NCBI GenBank assembly: GCA_013816585.1
Contig: JACDEE010000002.1
Span: 124,001 to 188,000 of the forward strand
Source of the DNA: Sphingosinicella sp.
GTDB lineage: Bacteria > Pseudomonadota > Alphaproteobacteria > Sphingomonadales > Sphingomonadaceae
DNA: 64,000 nt
Direction of reading: 5' to 3'
Shown here: positions 41,105 through 51,983 of the stretch, piece by piece
Numbering within the stretch: position 1 is the first letter of the stretch
Layout: the number at the start of each line of letters is the position of its first letter
Notes under the pieces: generated by a model
Databases searched by the model: none
The model's input: only the letters and a program-made list of their open reading frames with translations
What the model was told of the DNA's origin: nothing
Made by a program: the position numbers and the translations under genes

Positions 41105-41923
41105 TCAGGCCTCGGCCGCAGCCGGTTCGGCAACAGCAGGTTCGACAGAAGCCGGTTCAGAAGCGGCCGGTTCGGCGATGGCGGCCTCTGCGGGCGGCTC
41201 GTCCATGGCGCCGATATCGACACCCCGGGCAGCCTGTCCGCCCTGCCGGCCGGCGGTCGCCGCATCGGCGATCGCGTCACAATAAAGACGGATCGCGCGA
41301 CTGGCGTCGTCATTGGCCGGAACCGGGAAAGCGATGCCCTGCGGGCTCACGTTCGAATCGAGGATCGCGACGACGGGAATGCCCAGCGTGTTGGCTTCCT
41401 TGATCGCCAGCTCTTCCTTGTTAGCGTCGATCACGAACATGACGTCGGGAATACCGCCCATATCCTTGATGCCGCCAAGCGAGAGCTCAAGCTTGTCCCG
41501 CTCACGGGTAAGCTGAAGCACTTCCTTCTTGGTGAGACCGGTCGTATCGCCCGAAAGCTGCTCTTCAAGGCTCTTGTAACGCTTGATCGAGTTGGAGATC
41601 GTCTTCCAGTTGGTGAGCATGCCGCCCAGCCAGCGATGATTGACGAAATGCTGATTCGACCGCCGAGCTGCCTCCGCGATCGGATCCTGTGCCTGGCGCT
41701 TGGTGCCGACGAACAGGACCTTTCCGCCCGAAGCCGAAGCCTGACGCACGAAATCCAGCGCTCGGGCGAACAAGGGTACGGTCTGCGAAAGATCGATGAT
41801 GTGGACCCCGTTTCGCTCGCCGAACAGATACGGCTTCATCTTGGGGTTCCAGCGGTGGGTCTGGTGGCCGAAATGCGCACCGACCTCAAGCAATTGCTGC
41901 ATGGTAACGTCGTTGGACGCCAT
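41105..41923 (-). CDS. rpsB: 30S ribosomal protein S2 with Ala/Glu/Pro-rich C-terminal tail
   Basis: [41 protein letters not shown]; start 41923. Confidence 0.97.
   Translation of the reverse strand: MASNDVTMQQLLEVGAHFGHQTHRWNPKMKPYLFGERNGVHIIDLSQTVPLFARALDFVRQASASGGKVLFVGTKRQAQDPIAEAARRSNQHFVNHRWLGGMLTNWKTISNSIKRYKSLEEQLSGDTTGLTKKEVLQLTRERDKLELSLGGIKDMGGIPDVMFVIDANKEELAIKEANTLGIPVVAILDSNVSPQGIAFPVPANDDASRAIRLYCDAIADAATAGRQGGQAARGVDIGAMDEPPAEAAIAEPAASEPASVEPAVAEPAAAEA
41121..41180 (-). repeat. Four imperfect 15-bp tandem repeats encoding the EPAxx tail of RpsB
   Basis: gccggttcggcaaca/gcaggttcgacagaa/gccggttcagaagcg/gccggttcggcgatg. Confidence 0.75.
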
Positions 41924-42046
41924 GTTAGTTCTCCTTCCGGTTATACCTCTGCAGGGCCGAGAAAGCTGAGCGAGCCAGCCACCGGTATGATGACCCTGCA
42001 TGTGGAATGCCGCGCCCCTAGCTTCCCTTCGTGTCGAAATCAAGTG

Positions 42047-42075
42047 TTGACGTCAGAACAAAACATGAACATATA
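42047..42075 (+). promoter_or_regulatory. Candidate LexA-controlled promoter: TTGACG -35, GAAC-N7-GAAC SOS box (42056-42070), CATATA -10
   Basis: TTGACGTCAGAACAAAACATGAACATATA; perfect match to the alphaproteobacterial SOS consensus GAACN7GAAC (= GTTCN7GTTC). Confidence 0.72.
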
Positions 42076-42147
42076 GCAGGGAACGAGAATAAAGAGGATC
42101 AATCCGGCTCCGGCGACGTTGCTGTGGACAAATCAGGGGATAAGTTT

Positions 42148-42363
42148 GTGACCCATTTCGCCATCATATTGTTTTTCAGCATGATCTTCATCGGCGTCGG
42201 CCTCGCCGCGCAAATGATGGTGAGGGAATATTGGGCCGAGATCTTCGCGGCCTTGCACGGTCAGCAGCCGTTAGGACGCATTGTCCCTCTCTCGCCGTTC
42301 AAAGTGGTGCTGCGTCCGAGCCGGGGACTGGCTGCCGTACGGCCGCGGCGCGCTGCTGCCTGA
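42148..42363 (+). CDS. Small single-transmembrane protein (about 71 aa), candidate SOS-regulated
   Basis: GTG at 42148 preceded by AGGGGA RBS at 7 nt; MTHFAIILFFSMIFIGVGLAAQMMVREYWAEIFAALHG...; alternative in-frame starts at 42124 and 42031. Confidence 0.65.
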   Translation: MTHFAIILFFSMIFIGVGLAAQMMVREYWAEIFAALHGQQPLGRIVPLSPFKVVLRPSRGLAAVRPRRAAA

Positions 42364-43129
42364 TCTTGGCATAAGCTACCATGCTGAAGGGGACCATCAG
42401 CGCATAGATTATCGCCGCAACGCTCAAGGTTTCCCAGGGGGCCGACAGCAAGGCCGCACCCAGCAGGGCGATCACGACGATCGCGCCCAGCCTGACGTGG
42501 CGGCGAAGCCGGAGTGAACCCCAGGAATATGTCGCCACACTGGAAATCATCAGGAAGGCGATGAGAGCAGCCCAGGGCGCGACCAGCCAGAATTCGCGAA
42601 GCCAATTCCATTGCTGGCCGCTGGCGACCCACAGATAGATGGGAAGCAATAGCAGCCCTGCCCCCGCAGGAGCCGGAACCCCGGTAAGGAAGCCGGCGGA
42701 CTTATGCGGCTGGTCCTCCGTGTCTATGGCAGCGTTGAAGCGCGCGAGGCGGAGCGCGGCACAAACCGCATAAGCCAGCGCGAAAATCCATCCGAAGCGC
42801 GGCACGTTCTGCAAGGACCAGAGATGCAGGATGATCGCCGGCGATACGCCGAAGGCGATGACGTCCGAAAGCGAATCGAGCTCAGCTCCGAACCGGCTCT
42901 GTCCGTTGAGCCTCCGTGCGATCCGCCCGTCCATTCCATCGAGAACTGCGGCGGCCACGATGCACCACAAGGCTTTCTCCCAATTGGCGACATCGCCGCC
43001 CGGTGCGGCCGCCGCGATGGCGAAGCGCACTCCGGTCAGACCGGTACATAGAGCCAGAGCGGTGACGGCATTCGGAATCACTGTGCGGAGCGGAATTCCC
43101 CGTCGAGGCCGATTGAGCGCCGGCTTCAC
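42299..43129 (-). CDS. pssA: CDP-diacylglycerol-serine O-phosphatidyltransferase
   Basis: [48 protein letters not shown] (CDP-alcohol phosphotransferase motif). Confidence 0.95.
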   Translation of the reverse strand: MKPALNRPRRGIPLRTVIPNAVTALALCTGLTGVRFAIAAAAPGGDVANWEKALWCIVAAAVLDGMDGRIARRLNGQSRFGAELDSLSDVIAFGVSPAIILHLWSLQNVPRFGWIFALAYAVCAALRLARFNAAIDTEDQPHKSAGFLTGVPAPAGAGLLLLPIYLWVASGQQWNWLREFWLVAPWAALIAFLMISSVATYSWGSLRLRRHVRLGAIVVIALLGAALLSAPWETLSVAAIIYALMVPFSMVAYAKIRQQRAAAVRQPVPGSDAAPL

Positions 43130-43860
43130 TGGGCGATACCCTCGATGGTATCACCCAACCCTGCCCGCGCGATTATCGTCTCGCCGGCCACGGTACGCTG
43201 GCCGAGAATCACCTGCGGAGCGGTGCCGGTGGGGAGATAGACGTCTACGCGGCTGCCGAAGCGGATCAGCCCTACACGCTGGCCGGTCGCGACAAAATCT
43301 CCCGGCTTGACCCAGGGCACGATCCGGCGCGCCACCAGCCCTGCAATCTGGGTAAAGCCGATGCGAATGCCGTTCTGGCCTTCGACCAAGATATGCTGGC
43401 GCTCATTATCCTCGCTCGCCTTGTCGAGGTCGGCGTTGAGAAACTTGCCGGCAATATAGACGACGCGCGTGATCTGGCCCGCGATGGGCGTGCGATTGAT
43501 ATGGACATCGAATATGCTCATGAAAATCGAGACGCGAGTTGCCGGCTGCTCGCCAAGGCCCCCTTCGCCCTGCAATTCGCGCGGCGGCAGGACATCCGCT
43601 ATCATGGTCACCATGCCGTCGGCCGGAGCGATGATCAGCCCCTCCCCCTTTGGCGTGGTGCGGATCGGATCGCGGAAGAAGGCTGCAACCCATAAGGTCA
43701 CTCCCGCCATCGGCCAGGCGAGCGTTTCCCAGCTCAACAGCGCGAACAGGAAACAGATACCGGCGGAGATGACCGCGAACTTGCGTCCTTCCGGATGCAC
43801 GTTCGGCAGGCGGTAGCGGACATTCGTGGTGACGAGGTCCGGCTTTTCAAGCGATGTCAT
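43126..43860 (-). CDS. psd: Phosphatidylserine decarboxylase (short form)
   Basis: [39 protein letters not shown]; start 43860. Confidence 0.95.
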   Translation of the reverse strand: MTSLEKPDLVTTNVRYRLPNVHPEGRKFAVISAGICFLFALLSWETLAWPMAGVTLWVAAFFRDPIRTTPKGEGLIIAPADGMVTMIADVLPPRELQGEGGLGEQPATRVSIFMSIFDVHINRTPIAGQITRVVYIAGKFLNADLDKASEDNERQHILVEGQNGIRIGFTQIAGLVARRIVPWVKPGDFVATGQRVGLIRFGSRVDVYLPTGTAPQVILGQRTVAGETIIARAGLGDTIEGIAQ

Positions 43861-43907
43861 GCCGCGCCTGTAGCTTTGTCGCGCACTCGGCACAATGGCG
43901 GGAGCGT

Positions 43908-44594
43908 TCAGGCGCGGCGCAATACGGTCACTATCATCTCGGCGCGAAGCGCAAATCCAAGGGATTCGTAAAGGCGTATCGCGGGGGCGTTTTCGGCATA
44001 AGTGTGAAGAAACGGGATCTCACCGCGCTGCTTGATTGTTGCTGCAACGGCCTGCGAGAGCAGGCGCGCATAACCGCGGCCGCGAAAGTCGGGGTGGGTG
44101 CAGACGCCGCTCACCTCCGTATAGCCGTCGAGACGTAGGCGCTCGCCAGCCATGGCGGCCAAGCGTCCGCCCGATTTGATGCCCCAGAAGTCTCCAAGAA
44201 TGTGTGTGCGCGGCAGGAAAGGGCCGGGCTCGGTCAAAGTCGCGAGCGCCACCATTTCGGCTGCATCTTCATCGCCGAGCCGCACGAGATGAGCGTCGGG
44301 GATGTCCGGCGAGACGTGGGTGTCTGTCAACTGAACCGCTGCGGCGGTGCGCTCGATCAATATGCCGGGCGATGCTGGAATCGTCGAGACTTGTAGCAGA
44401 AGCGATCGGGGGTCTGTCGAAGCGATCTGAGTCAGTTGCTGGAGCGAATCCGCCATTTCGTCCCGCGCCCCTGCCAACGGGCTTACGTCCAGCGCAAAGC
44501 GGCGCGCCTTATCGCCGCCTTCGGCCCATGCGGACTGGCATGTGCTGAGTGCCTGCCAAACTGGACGATCTAGAATGTGCGCCATTTTATCCAT
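43908..44594 (-). CDS. GNAT family N-acetyltransferase (C-terminal FR47-like domain)
   Basis: [58 protein letters not shown]; start overlaps the MarR stop. Confidence 0.9.
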   Translation of the reverse strand: MDKMAHILDRPVWQALSTCQSAWAEGGDKARRFALDVSPLAGARDEMADSLQQLTQIASTDPRSLLLQVSTIPASPGILIERTAAAVQLTDTHVSPDIPDAHLVRLGDEDAAEMVALATLTEPGPFLPRTHILGDFWGIKSGGRLAAMAGERLRLDGYTEVSGVCTHPDFRGRGYARLLSQAVAATIKQRGEIPFLHTYAENAPAIRLYESLGFALRAEMIVTVLRRA

Positions 44595-45069
44595 TTGCTT
44601 CCGCGATGCGTCTGTTGAGTGGGTTCCTCGCCAACTCGTCTTCCAAGGCCGCCAGCTGACCGAGCAAGTTACCGTTAAGCCCCTCGCACAGCTCCCGAAC
44701 AGCCGCCTCGATGCGCGGCCAGAGCTCTCGCTTCGAAGTGTCCACCAGATCGCGGCCGGCTGTTGTGAGGCCCACCATCTTTTGCCGCTGATCGCGGTCC
44801 GTGCGACTAATCTCCACAAGGCCAGCCGCGACAAGGCGGCCCACGCTACGGGTCACTCCCGGCTGTGTTACACCCAATATCCGCGCCAGCGCCGTGATGC
44901 TGAGAGTATCGTGGCGATCGAGAGCGGCCAAAAGAGGGAAAAGGCCGGGCGGAACCGGAGCTCCGAACAACGGGGATTGCTCCACTCCGGCTTGCAGTTG
45001 CTCGCCTAGCCGTTTGAAGCGGCTGCCAAGGCACAAATAACCGAGCTCTTTGATAAGGTCTTCTGCCAT
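44587..45069 (-). CDS. MarR family transcriptional regulator
   Basis: LSITALARILGVTQPGVTRSVGRLVAAGLVEISRTDRDQRQKMVGLTTAGRDLV. Confidence 0.93.
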   Translation of the reverse strand: MAEDLIKELGYLCLGSRFKRLGEQLQAGVEQSPLFGAPVPPGLFPLLAALDRHDTLSITALARILGVTQPGVTRSVGRLVAAGLVEISRTDRDQRQKMVGLTTAGRDLVDTSKRELWPRIEAAVRELCEGLNGNLLGQLAALEDELARNPLNRRIAEANG

Positions 45070-45079
45070 AGCGACTATT

Positions 45080-45097
45080 TACATAACCGGGTATGTA
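45080..45097. promoter_or_regulatory. Candidate MarR operator palindrome
   Basis: TACATAACCGGGTATGTA: inverted repeat TACATA-N6-TATGTA about 10 bp upstream of the MarR start. Confidence 0.65.
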
Positions 45098-45224
45098 TCT
45101 GCAAGTCTGCTGTTCATGCAGGATCCACGCGCGCTTCCCGACGAAAGGCGACGTGCTTGATCCCGCAGGGGCGAAACCCTAGACGCGCCTTCGAACTTCG
45201 TTGCTGACAGGAAAGCACATCCAT

Positions 45225-46442
45225 ATGGCCAAGATCAAAGTAAAAACTCCCGTCGTAGAAATTGACGGCGACGAGATGACCCGCATCATCTGGCAGTGGA
45301 TCCGCGAGCGTTTGATCCAGCCTTATCTCGACATTGAATTGCTCTATTTCGACCTCGGCATCGAAAAACGCGACGAAACCGAGGATAGGATCACGGTCGA
45401 AGCGGCCGAGGCGATCAAGAAATATGGTGTCGGCGTCAAATGCGCCACCATCACTCCCGATGAAGCGCGGGTGGAAGAATTCGGCCTCAAGAAGATGTGG
45501 CGGTCGCCCAACGGCACGATCCGCAACATCCTCGGCGGCGTCGTTTTCCGCGAGCCGATCGTGATCCAGAACGTCCCGCGGCTGATCCCTGGCTGGACCG
45601 ACCCGATCGTCATCGGCCGTCATGCCTTTGGCGACCAGTATAAGGCCACCGACGTGCTCATCCCGGGCCCGGGAAAGCTGAAGCTGGTATGGGAAGGGCA
45701 GAATGGTGAACGGATCGAGGAGGAAGTATTCGATTTCCCCTCCGCCGGCGTAGCCATGGGCATGTACAATCTCGACGATTCGATCCGCGACTTTGCCCGC
45801 GCCAGTCTGAACTTTGGCCTGGACCGCGGCTGGCCTGTCTATCTGTCGACCAAGAATACCATTCTCAAAGCCTATGACGGCCGGTTCAAGGATATATTCG
45901 AGGAAGTTTTTCAGAGCGAATTCAAGGTGAAGTTCGAAGAAGCGAAGATCGAATATCAACATCGCCTGATCGACGACATGGTTGCGTCGGCGCTCAAATG
46001 GAGCGGCAAATTCGTCTGGGCCTGCAAGAATTATGACGGCGACGTGCAATCCGATCTGGTGGCGCAGGGCTTCGGTTCACTGGGTCTGATGACGTCAATC
46101 CTGATGACTCCTGACGGCGAGACTGTCGAGGCAGAAGCCGCACATGGCACGGTCACCCGCCATTTCCGCATGCACCAGCAGGGCAAGGCGACCTCTACCA
46201 ATCCCATCGCCTCGATCTTCGCCTGGACCGGAGGTCTCAAATATCGCGGCAAGTTCGACGGCACGCCCGAGGTCACCAAATTCGCCGAGACGCTGGAGCG
46301 GGTCTGCATCGAGACCGTCGAGCAAGGTCAGATGACCAAGGATCTGGCAATCCTGATCGGCCCCGATCAGAGCTGGATGACTACCGAGCAATTTTTCGAG
46401 GCGATCCGCGTCAACCTTGAAAAGGCGATGGCCGCTTCCTGA
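45225..46442 (+). CDS. icd: NADP-dependent isocitrate dehydrogenase
   Basis: [39 protein letters not shown]; eukaryote-like IDH type. Confidence 0.97.
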   Translation: MAKIKVKTPVVEIDGDEMTRIIWQWIRERLIQPYLDIELLYFDLGIEKRDETEDRITVEAAEAIKKYGVGVKCATITPDEARVEEFGLKKMWRSPNGTIRNILGGVVFREPIVIQNVPRLIPGWTDPIVIGRHAFGDQYKATDVLIPGPGKLKLVWEGQNGERIEEEVFDFPSAGVAMGMYNLDDSIRDFARASLNFGLDRGWPVYLSTKNTILKAYDGRFKDIFEEVFQSEFKVKFEEAKIEYQHRLIDDMVASALKWSGKFVWACKNYDGDVQSDLVAQGFGSLGLMTSILMTPDGETVEAEAAHGTVTRHFRMHQQGKATSTNPIASIFAWTGGLKYRGKFDGTPEVTKFAETLERVCIETVEQGQMTKDLAILIGPDQSWMTTEQFFEAIRVNLEKAMAAS

Positions 46443-46563
46443 TCGCCTCGTGATCGTTTCGTACTGGCCGCAGGGCCGGCTCTTCGCGCACGATCAGGCC
46501 CGGAGAGCCGGATCCCGACAGCAACATGGCTGACATCGGCGCGATTTGCGGCATAAAGGTCCC

Positions 46564-48342
46564 ATGGCCACCGAATTCCAGACATCCGGGCTTAGCGACG
46601 CTCTCGTAATTCTGGGTGCGGCCGGGATCGTGATCCCCGCCTTCGCGCGGCTTCGCATCAGTCCCGTAATCGGTTTCATCCTGGTCGGGCTACTGGTGGG
46701 CCCGGCGGGTCTCGGTGCATTGGCAAGCGAAATGCCGTGGCTAAATTATGTCACTATCACCAACCCGGAAGCGGTCGAACCGTTTGCCGAGTTCGGGATC
46801 ATCCTGCTGCTTTTCTCCATCGGGCTCGAACTCTCCTTCCGCCGTCTGTGGTTGATGCGGCGCCTCGTTTTCGGGGTCGGTGCGGCCGAACTGATCGTGT
46901 CGGCTTTGCTGATCGGCATCGGCCTCCATCTGATGGGCCAGAATTGGACCGGCGCGCTGGCGCTCGGTACCGCGCTCGCTTTATCCTCGACCGCCCTGGT
47001 GCTGCCGCTGGTCGGGACCAACAGCCCGGTCGGCCGCTCCGCGCTTGCCATGCTCCTGTTCGAAGATCTGGCGATCGTGCCGATCATCTTTGCCCTGGGT
47101 GCGCTCGCACCCTTCGCTGCCAAGGAGGGCTGGTCGGGTCTAGCCAACACATTGCTGCTCGGCGGCCTGACCGTCGCCGGCATGCTGGTTCTCGGCCGCT
47201 TCTTCCTGCCGCGATTGTTCGCGCAGGCAGCGCATACCAAAAGCCCCGAACTCTTCCTTGCGGCCAGCCTGCTTGTCGTGATCGTTGCGAGCCTTGCCAC
47301 CACCGCAGTGGGTCTGTCGCCGATCATGGGCGCATTGCTGGCCGGAATATTGATCGCCGAAACCGATTATCATGACGAAGTGGAGGTGATCACCGCTCCC
47401 TTCCGAGGCCTCGCTCTCGGCATATTCCTGATCACCGTGGGCATGAGCGTCGACATGCGCCTGGTCGCCGCGAATTGGGAATCGCTGCTGATTGGAGTCG
47501 TCGCCGTGGTGCTGGTAAAGGCCGCGGTTACGGGATTGCTGTTGCGGCTTAGCGGAGCCACCAAGGGCGTCGCCGCGGAAGCGGGCCTGCTCATGTCCTC
47601 GCCTTCCGAAACGACCTTGATCGTCCTTGGCGCAGCGGCGGCGGCGCAGCTCATATCCGCCGAGACCGCCGCCTTCTGGCAAATCGTGACCGCCATCGGC
47701 CTCACCATTACCCCTCTCCTCGCCAAACTGGGACAGCTGGCGGCGCGGCAGGTCGAACCCGGATCCGGTCACGACATTTCTCTGGACGCCGACGGCAGCC
47801 CGCCGCCCGTATTGATCCTGGGCTTCGGGCGCGTCGGCCGGATGGTGGCCGACATGCTCACCGCCCATGGCCGGCCCTATGTCGCGGTCGATTCCGACCA
47901 TGATGCCGTCGCCGCATCGAGGCGCGAGGGCGTGCCGCTGATTTTCGGAGACGTCTCGCGGGCGCAGCTGCTGGACAAGATTCAGCTCGGCAAGATCAGC
48001 ACAGTCGTGCTGACGATGGATGACCCTGTCCTTACAGTCCGACTGACCAAGCGGATCCGCGCTGCCTTTCCGGACCTGCCGATCGTCGCCCGCGCCCGCG
48101 ATTCCCGTCACGCCGCTGAACTTTACCGGGCGGGTGCGACCGACGCGGTGCCGGAGACGCTCGAATCCTCGCTGCAATTGTCCGAAGCTGTTTTGGTGGA
48201 TCTCGGCATCGCCATGGGCCCCGTGATAGCCTCGATCCACGAGAAGCGATCCGAGCTCCGCAAGGAGATCATGGAATTGGGGCAGATGGACGAGGAGCCG
48301 AGGCTGAGGCCTCGGCGTCTTCGCGATGCCCTAAAAAACTGA
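46564..48342 (+). CDS. Monovalent cation:proton antiporter-2 (KefB/KefC-like) with TrkA-N domain
   Basis: TM exchanger domain with GTALALSSTALVLPL; VLILGFGRVGRMVADMLTAHG. Confidence 0.93.
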   Translation: MATEFQTSGLSDALVILGAAGIVIPAFARLRISPVIGFILVGLLVGPAGLGALASEMPWLNYVTITNPEAVEPFAEFGIILLLFSIGLELSFRRLWLMRRLVFGVGAAELIVSALLIGIGLHLMGQNWTGALALGTALALSSTALVLPLVGTNSPVGRSALAMLLFEDLAIVPIIFALGALAPFAAKEGWSGLANTLLLGGLTVAGMLVLGRFFLPRLFAQAAHTKSPELFLAASLLVVIVASLATTAVGLSPIMGALLAGILIAETDYHDEVEVITAPFRGLALGIFLITVGMSVDMRLVAANWESLLIGVVAVVLVKAAVTGLLLRLSGATKGVAAEAGLLMSSPSETTLIVLGAAAAAQLISAETAAFWQIVTAIGLTITPLLAKLGQLAARQVEPGSGHDISLDADGSPPPVLILGFGRVGRMVADMLTAHGRPYVAVDSDHDAVAASRREGVPLIFGDVSRAQLLDKIQLGKISTVVLTMDDPVLTVRLTKRIRAAFPDLPIVARARDSRHAAELYRAGATDAVPETLESSLQLSEAVLVDLGIAMGPVIASIHEKRSELRKEIMELGQMDEEPRLRPRRLRDALKN

Positions 48343-48356
48343 CGGGTCAAAACTGA

Positions 48357-51020
48357 TCAGGCAGCCGCCGCTACACCGTTCATCGCCTGCCGGATCGCGT
48401 CCAGCGCCTTTGGCGCCTGCTTTCCATCAGGCCCGCCGCCTTGCGCCATGTCGGGCCGGCCACCACCTCCCTGACCACCGAGCTCCGCGACGGCGCTGCG
48501 AACGAGGTCGACCGCATTGTGCACACTCGCCAGATCGTCGGTCACCCCCACCGCGACCGTAGCTCGGCCGTCATTCACGGCAACGAGAGCGACAATGCCG
48601 GAACCGATACGTTGCTTGGCTTCGCCCACCATGGAGCGGAGATTCTTGGGATCGAGGTCCTCGATGATCTGGCCAATGAAGGCATGGCCGCCAATCTGTT
48701 CGGGACCGGCGGCCTCCTTGACCTGCCCGCCGCCGCCCAGCGCGAGCGTTTTCCTGGCTTCGGCTAATTCGCGCTCCAGGCGGCGGCGATCTTCGATCAG
48801 CGCCATAACCCGTGCGGGCACTTCCTCTGGAACGGTCTTGAGCGCCGACGCGGCCTCCTTGAGGCGGGTTTCGCGCGAAGTCAGCCACTGGCGCGCGGCT
48901 TCGCCCGTCAGTGCTTCGATACGGCGCACGCCGGAGGCCACCGCGCTTTCCGATATGATCTTCAAAAGCTGGATATCGCCAAGGGCCGAGACATGGGTTC
49001 CCCCACAAAGCTCGACCGAATAGCTTTTGTCGTCACCGCGACCCATCGACAGGACCCGGACTTCGTCGCCATATTTTTCGCCGAACAACGCCATCGCGCC
49101 GGCGTCAATGGCTTCATCCGGACTCATCAGGCGGGTGGATACCTGGTCATTCTCCCGAATGTGGCGGTTCACCTCAGCCTCGACCGCCTCGATATCCTCG
49201 GCCGAGAGGCCCTTGGGGTGCGAAAAATCGAAACGGAAGCGGTCGGGCGCCACCAGGCTGCCCTTCTGTGTGACATGACCGCCAAGCCGGTGGCGCAGAG
49301 CCGCGTGGAGAAGATGCGTCGCGCTATGATTGGCGCGGATCGCGTCGCGGCGCCCGGTATCGACCTGCTGATGCAAGGTGTCACCAACACTGAGCGTGCC
49401 CTGGCTTACCGTAGCCCCAAGCGCGTGAAGGCGCCCAAGAGGCTTCGACGTGTCGCTAACTACCGCTTCAAAGCCATTAATATTGCTGATTTTACCAGCG
49501 TCGCCCATCTGGCCGCCGCTTTCCCCGTAAAAGGGCGTCTGGTTGAGAATGATCACTATTTCATCGCCGGTGCCCGCAAGGTCGACGCGCTTGCCGTTCC
49601 TGACCAGGGCCAGGACCTGCCCCTCCCCTTCATGGCCCGAATAACCGGTGAATTCGGTCGATCCATATTCTTCCGCAATATCGAACCAGATGTCGTCCGA
49701 TGCCTTGTCTCCCGAGCCTTTCCAGGCGGCGCGGGCAGCCTGCTTTTGCCTGGCCATGGCCGCATCGAAGCCGGCGCGATCGACGGCAAGGCCACCCACG
49801 CGGAGGGCGTCCTCGGTCAGATCATAAGGAAAGCCGTAGGTATCGTAGAGCTTGAAGGCGGTTTCGCCCGGCAGAATGTCGCCTGTCTCCATCGACGCCG
49901 TGGCTTCGTCGAGTAGCTTCAGCCCCTTGTCCAGTGTTTGGCGGAACTTGGTTTCCTCCAGCTTCAGCGTCTCTTCCATCAGCGGTTGCGCCCGTACCAA
50001 TTCAGGGTAGGCGGCACCCATTTCTGCCACCAAAGCCGGCACAAGGCGGTGCATCAGCGGTTCTGCGGCACCCAGAATATGGGCATGGCGCATCGCGCGC
50101 CGCATGATCCGGCGCAGGACGTAACCCCTCCCTTCATTGGCCGGAAGCACTCCGTCCGCGACGAGGAAGCCCGAAGCGCGCAGATGGTCGGCGATGACGC
50201 GGTGACTTGCTTGCGTGCCGCCCGTCGTCTCCGTCCGGGTGAACTCGCCGCTCGCCGCGATCAACGCCTTGAAGGTGTCGGTGTCGTAATTGTCGTGAAC
50301 GCCCTGAAGCACCGCCGCAATACGTTCGAGGCCCATTCCGGTATCGATCGAGGGTCTGGGAAGGTCGATGCGGGTTTCGGAATCCACCTGCTCATATTGC
50401 ATGAACACCAAATTCCAGATCTCGACAAAGCGGTCACCATCCTCGTCCGGCGACCCGGGAGGGCCGCCCGGAATATGAGCGCCATGGTCATAGAAGATTT
50501 CGGAACAGGGACCGCACGGGCCGGTGTCGCCCATCGACCAGAAATTGTCAGCGGTCGCAATGCGGATGATCCGCCTTTCGGGAAGCCCGGACACCTTCCT
50601 CCACAGATCGAAGGCTTCGTTGTCCGTATGGTAGACCGTGACCGTGAGGCGGTCGGGATCGAGCCCCCATATTTTGGTCAACAAGGTCCAGGCGTGCGTG
50701 ATTGCCTGTTCCTTGAAATAATCGCCGAACGAGAAATTGCCCAGCATTTCAAAATAGGTATGGTGCCGAGCCGTGTAGCCGACATTGTCCAGATCGTTAT
50801 GCTTGCCGCCGGCGCGGACGCATTTCTGGCTCGACGACGCGGTTGAATAGGGGCGCGTTTCGAGCCCCGTGAATACGTTCTTGAACGGCACCATCCCCGC
50901 ATTGACGAACATCAAGGTGGGATCGTTGTGCGGCACCAAGGCGGCGGACGGCACCAGCGCATGTCCGTTGGACCCGAAATGTTCGAGGAAAGAGCGGCGG
51001 ATATCGTTGGTGGAGGTCAT
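48357..51020 (-). CDS. alaS: Alanyl-tRNA synthetase
   Basis: [64 protein letters not shown]. Confidence 0.98.
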   Translation of the reverse strand: MTSTNDIRRSFLEHFGSNGHALVPSAALVPHNDPTLMFVNAGMVPFKNVFTGLETRPYSTASSSQKCVRAGGKHNDLDNVGYTARHHTYFEMLGNFSFGDYFKEQAITHAWTLLTKIWGLDPDRLTVTVYHTDNEAFDLWRKVSGLPERRIIRIATADNFWSMGDTGPCGPCSEIFYDHGAHIPGGPPGSPDEDGDRFVEIWNLVFMQYEQVDSETRIDLPRPSIDTGMGLERIAAVLQGVHDNYDTDTFKALIAASGEFTRTETTGGTQASHRVIADHLRASGFLVADGVLPANEGRGYVLRRIMRRAMRHAHILGAAEPLMHRLVPALVAEMGAAYPELVRAQPLMEETLKLEETKFRQTLDKGLKLLDEATASMETGDILPGETAFKLYDTYGFPYDLTEDALRVGGLAVDRAGFDAAMARQKQAARAAWKGSGDKASDDIWFDIAEEYGSTEFTGYSGHEGEGQVLALVRNGKRVDLAGTGDEIVIILNQTPFYGESGGQMGDAGKISNINGFEAVVSDTSKPLGRLHALGATVSQGTLSVGDTLHQQVDTGRRDAIRANHSATHLLHAALRHRLGGHVTQKGSLVAPDRFRFDFSHPKGLSAEDIEAVEAEVNRHIRENDQVSTRLMSPDEAIDAGAMALFGEKYGDEVRVLSMGRGDDKSYSVELCGGTHVSALGDIQLLKIISESAVASGVRRIEALTGEAARQWLTSRETRLKEAASALKTVPEEVPARVMALIEDRRRLERELAEARKTLALGGGGQVKEAAGPEQIGGHAFIGQIIEDLDPKNLRSMVGEAKQRIGSGIVALVAVNDGRATVAVGVTDDLASVHNAVDLVRSAVAELGGQGGGGRPDMAQGGGPDGKQAPKALDAIRQAMNGVAAAA

Positions 51021-51068
51021 GGCCGCGATGTAAGGGAGCTAGCCCATCGGGGCAAGCGAGCAGCGGCA

Positions 51069-51608
51069 TCAAATACCGGGCGTCGGATCACCTTCGCACT
51101 GGGTTTCCTGTGCACAATCATTCGCCGAGGAATCCGAAGGCGTCTGAGTCCGGGCCTGTGCCTGTACTTGGACAAGCATCGCCGGTTTTTCCTCGTCGGC
51201 GACGGGATAATGCGCATAACGTTCAACACTGGCGAGTTCGGCCCGGCGCGCTGCCTCCGCAATTTCGAGCTCTGCTTGCTCTATGATGCGCCCGCTGGTT
51301 GCCCCTGCGTAAAGACCATCGTCGTCCACAGCCGGATCATGCTTGGGGAAATATTCCTCGGGATAGGTGCGGCAGCCGACGCATCCGGTGCCGTAGCCCG
51401 TGGTGAGCGCCGCATTTTGCACGGCGGCCGGCGGGCTATCCCAATCGGGGCGGTTCGAAACCAGATCAGAATGAAAGCGCGCTTGCGACGAGGCGCCGAA
51501 ATGGGCGGGATTGATTTCCGAAATGGCGCTTTTGCCAAGGTAAAGCCCGAGGCCGGTGCCGGCGAGTGCCAGGGCGGTCGCGGTGGAAAGGGTGAAGGGG
51601 TTCGCCAT
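51069..51608 (-). CDS. Hypothetical membrane-anchored/exported protein
   Basis: MANPFTLSTATALALAGTGLGLYLGKSAISEINPAHFG; hydrophobic N-terminus; CVGC motif. Confidence 0.6.
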   Translation of the reverse strand: MANPFTLSTATALALAGTGLGLYLGKSAISEINPAHFGASSQARFHSDLVSNRPDWDSPPAAVQNAALTTGYGTGCVGCRTYPEEYFPKHDPAVDDDGLYAGATSGRIIEQAELEIAEAARRAELASVERYAHYPVADEEKPAMLVQVQAQARTQTPSDSSANDCAQETQCEGDPTPGI

Positions 51609-51983
51609 CTCGTCTTCTTCCACTCAGCCTGTCGTCGGTACTTCCGGTCTCAACGGTCAAACCCCCCGCCCTGTTCCGTGAATGTCTCCCTTGCGCTTTG
51701 AATATGGATAGGAGGATCGTATCGATGTGCATGGCGCGAACGCGCTTTCTCGTTGCTACCCGAATCGGAACTTCAGGGTTTCGACGCGGAGCTCCGATCC
51801 CTGAGCCAGGGCCTTGCCACTTATGCACCGAATTCGATCACCTGGCGGAGCCTAACGAAAATTGGCCGAGGAAGCGGTCTACCGGGAGGTTGAGCCCGCC
51901 TGATCGTCCTGAATTGATGTCCCATCGGACGAGGCGCTTGACCTTGCCCCTTCAATCGTTTTGTTGACGGTACCTCGTCAGCA

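Noticed and set aside
46472-46520. CCGGCTCT...AGAGCCGG inverted repeat between icd and the antiporter gene
   Set aside because: Large loop and no T tract; not enough to call a terminator or operator.
47140-48240. 366-aa minus ORF
   Set aside because: Shadow of the Kef-type antiporter.
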